Of a stretch of 61,892 nucleotides of DNA, positions 57,353 through 61,892 are shown one piece after another. This stretch comes from Parachlamydiales bacterium. GTDB lineage: Bacteria > Chlamydiota > Chlamydiia > Chlamydiales > SM23-39. A program made the position numbers and the translations under genes. The notes beneath the pieces were generated by a model. It was not told the origin of the DNA. It did not search any database and was given only the letters and a program-made list of their open reading frames with translations. Numbering within the stretch: the first letter of the stretch is position 1; the number at the start of each line of letters is the position of its first letter. Location: contig JACVQJ010000008.1 in assembly GCA_015661075.1 (NCBI GenBank), positions 1 through 61,892 of the forward strand, written 5' to 3'.

Positions 57353-58131
57353 TTAATTTTGCTGAACGCGCACGCCTCGCTTTGCATCCTCTCGCCCAAA
57401 AGCTCTTTTTGCTGATGGAAAAAAAGCGAACCAATCTCGCCGTCGCCATTGATTCCACTTTCCAAGAGGAGCTGCTCGCGATGGCGGATCTCCTCGGCCC
57501 TGAAATCTGCATACTCAAAACCCATGTCGATATTCTGGCGGATTTTCACTCCAATCTGGGGTGCGCATTGAGGAAATTGGCAGACCGGCATCAGTTTCTG
57601 ATATTCGAAGATCGCAAGTTTGCCGACATCGGGCAAACGGCTTCACTGCAATATGAAAAAGGACTTTACCATATTGCCGAATGGGCCGATTTGATCAATG
57701 CCCATATTGTACCCGGCCCCGGTCTGATCGATGGATTAAAAAAAATCGGCCGGCCTTTGGGCAGGGGACTGATTTTAATTGCGGAAATGAGTTCTTTGGG
57801 GACATTGGCGAAGGGACGGTTTGCCGACAAGGCTGTACAAATGGGAGAAAACAACAACGACTTTGTCCTTGGTTTTATCGCCATGCGCAAGCTGAGTCGG
57901 CAGCCGGGAATGCTCCACTTAACGCCTGGCGTTAAGCTCAAGTCTGGAAAAGATGCCCTCGGCCAGCAATATCGCACCATCGAAGATGTACTCGAGAAAG
58001 ACAATAGCGACATTATTATCGTGGGCCGTGAAATCAGCCATGCGCCCGATCCTCTCTTGATGGCGAAAATCATTCGGGAACGCGCCTGGGAATGTCTTTT
58101 AAGGTCTTGGCAAGTAAGAACCCGGGTTTAG
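57349..58131 (+). CDS. pyrF: Orotidine-5'-phosphate decarboxylase, eukaryotic UMPS-like
   Basis: A 260-residue decarboxylase converting OMP to UMP. The catalytic set is visible: K57 in ILKTHVDIL, and D88, K90, D93 in FEDRKFADIG. That motif, WADLINAHIVPGPG, LILIAEMSSLGTLA, HLTPGVKL and DIIIVGREI are those of the animal/fungal type, unlike the D-x-K-F-x-D-I-P form of most bacteria. The start at 57349 overlaps the pyrE stop (ATGA). With pyrD and pyrE it gives orotate-to-UMP synthesis; earlier steps (carA/B, pyrB, pyrC) are not in the window. Confidence 0.95.
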   Translation: MINFAERARLALHPLAQKLFLLMEKKRTNLAVAIDSTFQEELLAMADLLGPEICILKTHVDILADFHSNLGCALRKLADRHQFLIFEDRKFADIGQTASLQYEKGLYHIAEWADLINAHIVPGPGLIDGLKKIGRPLGRGLILIAEMSSLGTLAKGRFADKAVQMGENNNDFVLGFIAMRKLSRQPGMLHLTPGVKLKSGKDALGQQYRTIEDVLEKDNSDIIIVGREISHAPDPLLMAKIIRERAWECLLRSWQVRTRV

Positions 58132-58314
58132 GCTGCTATTATGGTTCCGCAAAACGAGGGGATCAATATGTACAAAAATGTAGTGGCACACGGAGTTTTG
58201 TTTTTTGCAATTCTTTGATACAGGATCTGTTGCGAAAATCAGCTGTCAAGGTCGGGATTGGGGATGACAACTAAGTTTTTAAAAAAGATCTAATCTGGTA
58301 GGAATCACTTATAT

Positions 58315-59610
58315 ATGATTATGAACCGTTGGTTTCCCCTACTCGCCCTCATCAGTGGACTGCCTCTGTCCATTTTATTCGCTCATCCTCAAGATCCCAC
58401 CGTCATACACGGTAAAGCCCAGTTTTGCCTTACTGACAAACTCATCGAGATCACCTCGACGGATCGGGCCATCATTAACTGGAACGGCTTTTCCATCGGA
58501 TCTGATGAAATCGCCCGATTCCTGCAAGATTCTCCCCACGCATCCGTCCTCAACCGCGTCACAGGGAACCTGAAAAGCGAGATTTGCGGCAGCCTTCTTT
58601 CCAACGGCAAAGTATTCCTGATCAATGAACGGGGCGTCATCGTCGGCAAAGATGCGATCATCAACACCGCAGAATTTCTCGCATCAACGCAGGACATCCT
58701 CGATGAAAAATTTCTGGATGGCGATCTGACGTTTCAAGGTTCTTCCGACGCCGAAATCATCAATCTGGGAACGATTAATACAATCTCCGGCGACGCCGTG
58801 TTACTGGCCTCTCGCATTGAAAACCGTGGAGTGATCAAAGCTGAGGGCGGCGACGTCCTTCTCGGCTGCGGCTATGAAATTCTCTACAAACCCCACTTCG
58901 ATCGCCCACTTTCCATTCTTTGCTCCCCAACAGCTGCCGCGCCCCTATTAGAAAACGATGGCTCGATTGAAATCGTAAGCAAAGGCGGAAAAGTCTTTCT
59001 CGAAGCCGGCGATGGAGCGATCATCAACGTCGGCTCCATCCATGCCGATGAATTAATTGCCGTATCGGCTCGCGCCGTCAATAACTCCGGCGAAATGACA
59101 TCCGCCCGGATCGATATCGATGCGCAGATGTATGTAGACACGGAACCATCTTCGCTCAACGCCGGCTCCATTCACATTCTGGCTCTCGAAAACCTGTTTT
59201 CTTCCGGCTCCCACACAGCCCATGCGCCCATGGGAGGCCAAATCCTCCTCAACGGCGCCTCGATCTGGCTGTGCGCCGCCCGGCTCGATGCATCGGGCGA
59301 AAATCAGGGCGGAGAGATCTCGATTGGAAAATCTTTGGGAGATATCACAGCAGATCGGCTTTATGTTAGCCCATCGTGCATCATGACAGCAGACGCACTC
59401 GAGTCCGGCATCGGCGGCAATATCGATTTATGGTCCGAGAAAAACACCACGTTTTTGGGAACCGTCTCCGTCAAAGGAATCTCCAAGGGCGGCTTTGCTG
59501 AGATTTCTTGCAAAGACAATCTCGAGTTCAACGGCAAAGCTCCTCCTCGATCCCCTGAATATCATCGTCAGCTCGGTCACCGGCACCTATCCCAACTTTC
59601 AATTCATTGA
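58315..59610 (+). CDS. Filamentous-haemagglutinin-like adhesin, N-terminal part (frameshifted)
   Basis: The first 431 residues of a giant exported protein. A signal peptide (residues 1-23) is followed by a TPS secretion domain: GKAQFCLTDKLIEITSTDRA, IINWNGFSIGSDE, VLNRVTGN, LLSNGKVFLINERGVIVGKD and INTAEFLAST. Beta-helical sequence with repeated INxGxI and GGxI motifs continues to about residue 405. Such proteins (FhaB/TpsA type) cross the outer membrane through a TpsB partner, not seen here. From about residue 410 the frame turns into unrelated residues and stops at 59608-59610, while the expected continuation is in another frame from 59540. So this is a frameshifted gene, a sequencing error, or a recoding site. 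Confidence 0.75.
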   Translation: MIMNRWFPLLALISGLPLSILFAHPQDPTVIHGKAQFCLTDKLIEITSTDRAIINWNGFSIGSDEIARFLQDSPHASVLNRVTGNLKSEICGSLLSNGKVFLINERGVIVGKDAIINTAEFLASTQDILDEKFLDGDLTFQGSSDAEIINLGTINTISGDAVLLASRIENRGVIKAEGGDVLLGCGYEILYKPHFDRPLSILCSPTAAAPLLENDGSIEIVSKGGKVFLEAGDGAIINVGSIHADELIAVSARAVNNSGEMTSARIDIDAQMYVDTEPSSLNAGSIHILALENLFSSGSHTAHAPMGGQILLNGASIWLCAARLDASGENQGGEISIGKSLGDITADRLYVSPSCIMTADALESGIGGNIDLWSEKNTTFLGTVSVKGISKGGFAEISCKDNLEFNGKAPPRSPEYHRQLGHRHLSQLSIH

Positions 59611-61892
59611 TCCCAATGCAGGCCCGACCAATGGCACCGGATTCGGCTCGACTGTCCTCCCTCTATCTACCGGCAACGTGGTCGTGACCAAGCCCAGCGA
59701 TAATTTTACAGCGGCGACTGCCGGAGCCGTCTATCTCTATAACGGCCAGACCGGCGCGCTGATCAGCACTCTCTACGGAGGCTTGGCGACCAGCTCGATT
59801 GGTTCCGGCGGCGTCACAGCCCTGATTGGCAATGGTAATTATGTCATTAAAAGCCCTAACTGGGATGCGGCAGGACCGATTTCCAATGTCGGTGCGGCGA
59901 CATGGGGCAGCGGCACACTTGGCGTTGCTGGAACCGTGAGCGCTGCCAATAGCCTGGTCGGATCTATCGCCCTCGATCAGGTATCCTCGGGCGGAGTGAC
60001 TCCCCTGGTCAACGGCCATTACGTTGTATCCAGTCCATTATGCGATAATGTCGCGTTTAATTCAGGCGGAGCCGCAACCTGGGGCAACGGCGGAACCGGT
60101 ATTGCTGGCGTTGTTGATGTGACAAATAGCCTCATGGGGGGAAAATCTTCCGACCAGGTATCATCCGGCGGAATCATTGCCCTCACGAACGGCCACTATG
60201 TTGTGAGCAGTCCAATATGGGACAACGGGGCCACAACGAATGTAGGCGCCGCGACCTGGTGCGACGGCACCACGGGCCGAAGCGGCCTGGTTGCCATTGC
60301 AAACAGTTTGTATGGTCCGGGTTCGGGAGACCAGGTGTCATCGGGCGGGATCATCGCTTTACCCAACGGCCACTATGTCGTAGCCAGTCCGATATGGAAT
60401 AAACCCGCCCCCGGAGCGATTACGGATGCCGGCGCAGCCACCTGGTGCGATGGAGCCATCGTCACCGCAGCAACGGTTACGACAGCCAACAGCCTATATG
60501 GTCTAACCGCCAGCGACCAGGTATCATCCGGAGGAATATTCGCCCTCAACGGAAATAACAATTATGTCGTTTCCAGCCCGAACTGGAACAACGGCATTGC
60601 AGCGGCTAAATATGGCGCAGCGACATGGTGCGACGGCACTGCGGCGACGGTGGCCGCCGTTGCAACGACCAATAGTCTTTATGGAACCACGGCCAGCGAC
60701 CAGATATCATCCGGTGGAATCACTCCTCTGGTTGCCAGCGGCCATTATGTCGTTTCCAGCCCGAACTGGGACGGAGCTTTTGCCGATGTAGGAGCTGCAA
60801 CGTGGTGCACTGGCGCTGGGTCAACCGCAGCCGCAGTCGGAGCCGGCAATAGCCTCATTGGATCCACTCTCAACGACAAAGTATCTTACGGAGGAATTAC
60901 AGCTCTGATCAATGGCCACTACGTCGTCAAAAGCCCCCTGTGGAATGGCACAATCGGCGCTGCGACATGGTGCAGCGGCGCAAGCGCTACATCTGCTGTT
61001 GTCAGCGCGCTCAATAGCCTCGTTGGATCCGTTGCCGGCGATGAAATCTCATCCGGCGGCATAACAGCTCTTGCAGTGAATGGCAATTATGTTGTGGCAA
61101 GCCCGCTCGTAGACAAGGGAACAGGAGATGGAACAGGCGCTGCGACGTGGGGCAATGGATTAGGCGGAACGTTCGGGATCGTCAACACGGCGAACAGTCT
61201 GATGGGCTCAGCTAATACCCATCAAGTATCTTCGGGCGGCATTGCCGCATTAACGAACGGCAATTATGTTGTGAGCAGTCCGTTATGGGACGGAGCCAAA
61301 GCGAATGTGGGCGCTGCAACCTGGTGCGATGGAACGATCGTCACCGCAACAACGGTTACGACAGCCAACAGCCTTCACGGCTCTTTCACTGGCGATCGAA
61401 CATCTTCCGGCGGAATTTGTGCCTTGGCCGATGGAAATTATGTGGTCAATTCTCCACAGTGGAACAAGTGGTTGGATCCGACAGTAGCCGATGTCGGCGC
61501 CGCAACCTGGGGCGATGGAGCGATTGGCATTACCGGCGAAATCGTCCCAGCCACAAGCGTCATTGGACTGACAGCAATGACGAGCCTGGGATCGATTGTT
61601 GCAGACAGCGTCAATGGTACTTTTATTTGCCCGTTTCCCGCTGAATCGACCAGCGGCATCGTCCGCGTCGGCCTGAACAATCCATCCACCATTTCATTCG
61701 CGATTGGCACCGCGCAAACGATGACGATCCACCCGCAGGCTTTGACATACTTGCTGAATCAGAGCACTCCTGTCACGCTGGAAGCAAGCAATGACATCAC
61801 CATTGACAGCCCCGTCACGATCAACAATCCCGGCGGCGCAGGGGGCCTTCTCACTCTCACGGCAGGGAACGGTGTTTTTCTCAACGCTGATA
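59540..61892 (+). CDS. Filamentous-haemagglutinin-like adhesin, downstream part (partial)
   Basis: Open for 784 codons from 59540 to the window end with no stop. It begins LLLDPLNIIVSSVTGTYPNF, a typical FhaB-family joint, and continues the previous reading frame's protein. Residues encoded by about 59800-61560 are ten imperfect repeats of 55-62 residues, each with SSGGIxAL, NGxYVVxSPxW, GAATWCDG and NSLxG (pattern form). After these the chain returns to haemagglutinin sequence (TIHPQALTYLLNQSTPVTLE, NDITIDSPVTI, LLTLTAGNGVFLN). The repeats look like beta-propeller blades (FG-GAP-like) set into a beta-helix stalk. The protein is truncated by the window edge. Confidence 0.7.
59800..61560 (+). 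repeat. Ten tandem coding repeats, period about 177 bp
   Basis: The SSGG-encoding starts fall near 59800, 59981, 60158, 60335, 60521, 60704, 60881, 61046, 61226 and 61400, intervals of 165-186 bases. Copies are diverged at the nucleotide level but keep a common protein pattern, so they are old duplications under selection rather than recent slippage. Confidence 0.8.

Noticed and set aside
59800..61560. Regular ~177-base repeats considered as a CRISPR or satellite array
   Set aside because: Repeats are diverged in DNA but preserve a protein pattern in one open frame, with no conserved short repeat and variable spacers.

Overview
The window reads as chromosome of a chlamydia, most likely an environmental (amoeba- or protist-associated) member of Chlamydiota rather than a Chlamydia species. 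The evidence is a set of chlamydial gene neighbourhoods. thrS-parA-pGP6-D-like matches the block I recall as CT581-583 in C. trachomatis. rpsT, a CoiA-like nuclease and rpoD match CT617-615. tyrB followed by an MreC-like gene matches CT637-638. There are also recC/recB, a type II secretion operon, MOMP-like barrel proteins, an Inc-like protein and an F-box protein. Base composition is about 50% GC by eye, with AT-richer islands (the glycosyltransferase at 155-907, the ATPase genes, the toxin locus).

Layout. 0.1-6.0 kb is a minus-strand block: a fucosyltransferase-like gene, then thrS>parA>pGP6-like>purB, translationally coupled, with a clear sigma-66 type promoter in front of thrS. 6.1-13.2 kb (plus) has a large papain-like protein, an AAA+/DUF234 ATPase, two MOMP-like barrels and a porin. 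13.2-17.9 kb (minus) has an LplT-like transporter fused to a degenerate acyltransferase domain, then a glutamate-dependent acid-resistance pair, gadC>gadB. 18.3-28.5 kb (plus) has a second AAA+/DUF234 ATPase, an Inc-like membrane protein, and recC-recB-recD. 28.5-34.6 kb has rpsT, a DUF3592-like protein, a CoiA-like nuclease, rpoD and a polymorphic-toxin/immunity pair. A tRNA-Ala follows.

35.1-43.8 kb holds tyrB, mreC-like, a CDP-glycerol-transferase-like gene, mutY, a NUDIX hydrolase carrying an in-frame palindromic insertion, a GT4 glycosyltransferase, a permuted-papain-like membrane protein, an F-box protein and a TPR-like membrane protein. 44.5-54.4 kb is the type II secretion operon (upstream membrane protein, gspD, gspE, gspF, two pseudopilins) followed by an 874-residue exported MORN-type repeat protein. 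54.4-58.1 kb has a 42-residue proline/lysine-rich gene, an asparaginyl/aspartyl-tRNA-synthetase-like core enzyme and pyrD-pyrE-pyrF, the last two resembling the two halves of eukaryotic UMP synthase. From 58.3 kb to the window end runs a giant filamentous-haemagglutinin-like adhesin, interrupted by a frameshift near 59.54 kb.

Features that ordinary annotation would miss are three large imperfect palindromes of 128-173 bp (16102-16229, 31886-32031, 39421-39593). Each has terminal inverted repeats and a perfect central hairpin. The third is flanked by a TCTG duplication and adds exactly 59 codons in frame to the 5' end of the NUDIX gene, comparable to the in-frame palindromic elements known from Rickettsia. 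Other points of interest are the toxin/immunity pair, the porin beside a gadC that lacks its C-terminal plug, and an inverted repeat sitting on the promoter of the second AAA+/DUF234 ATPase.
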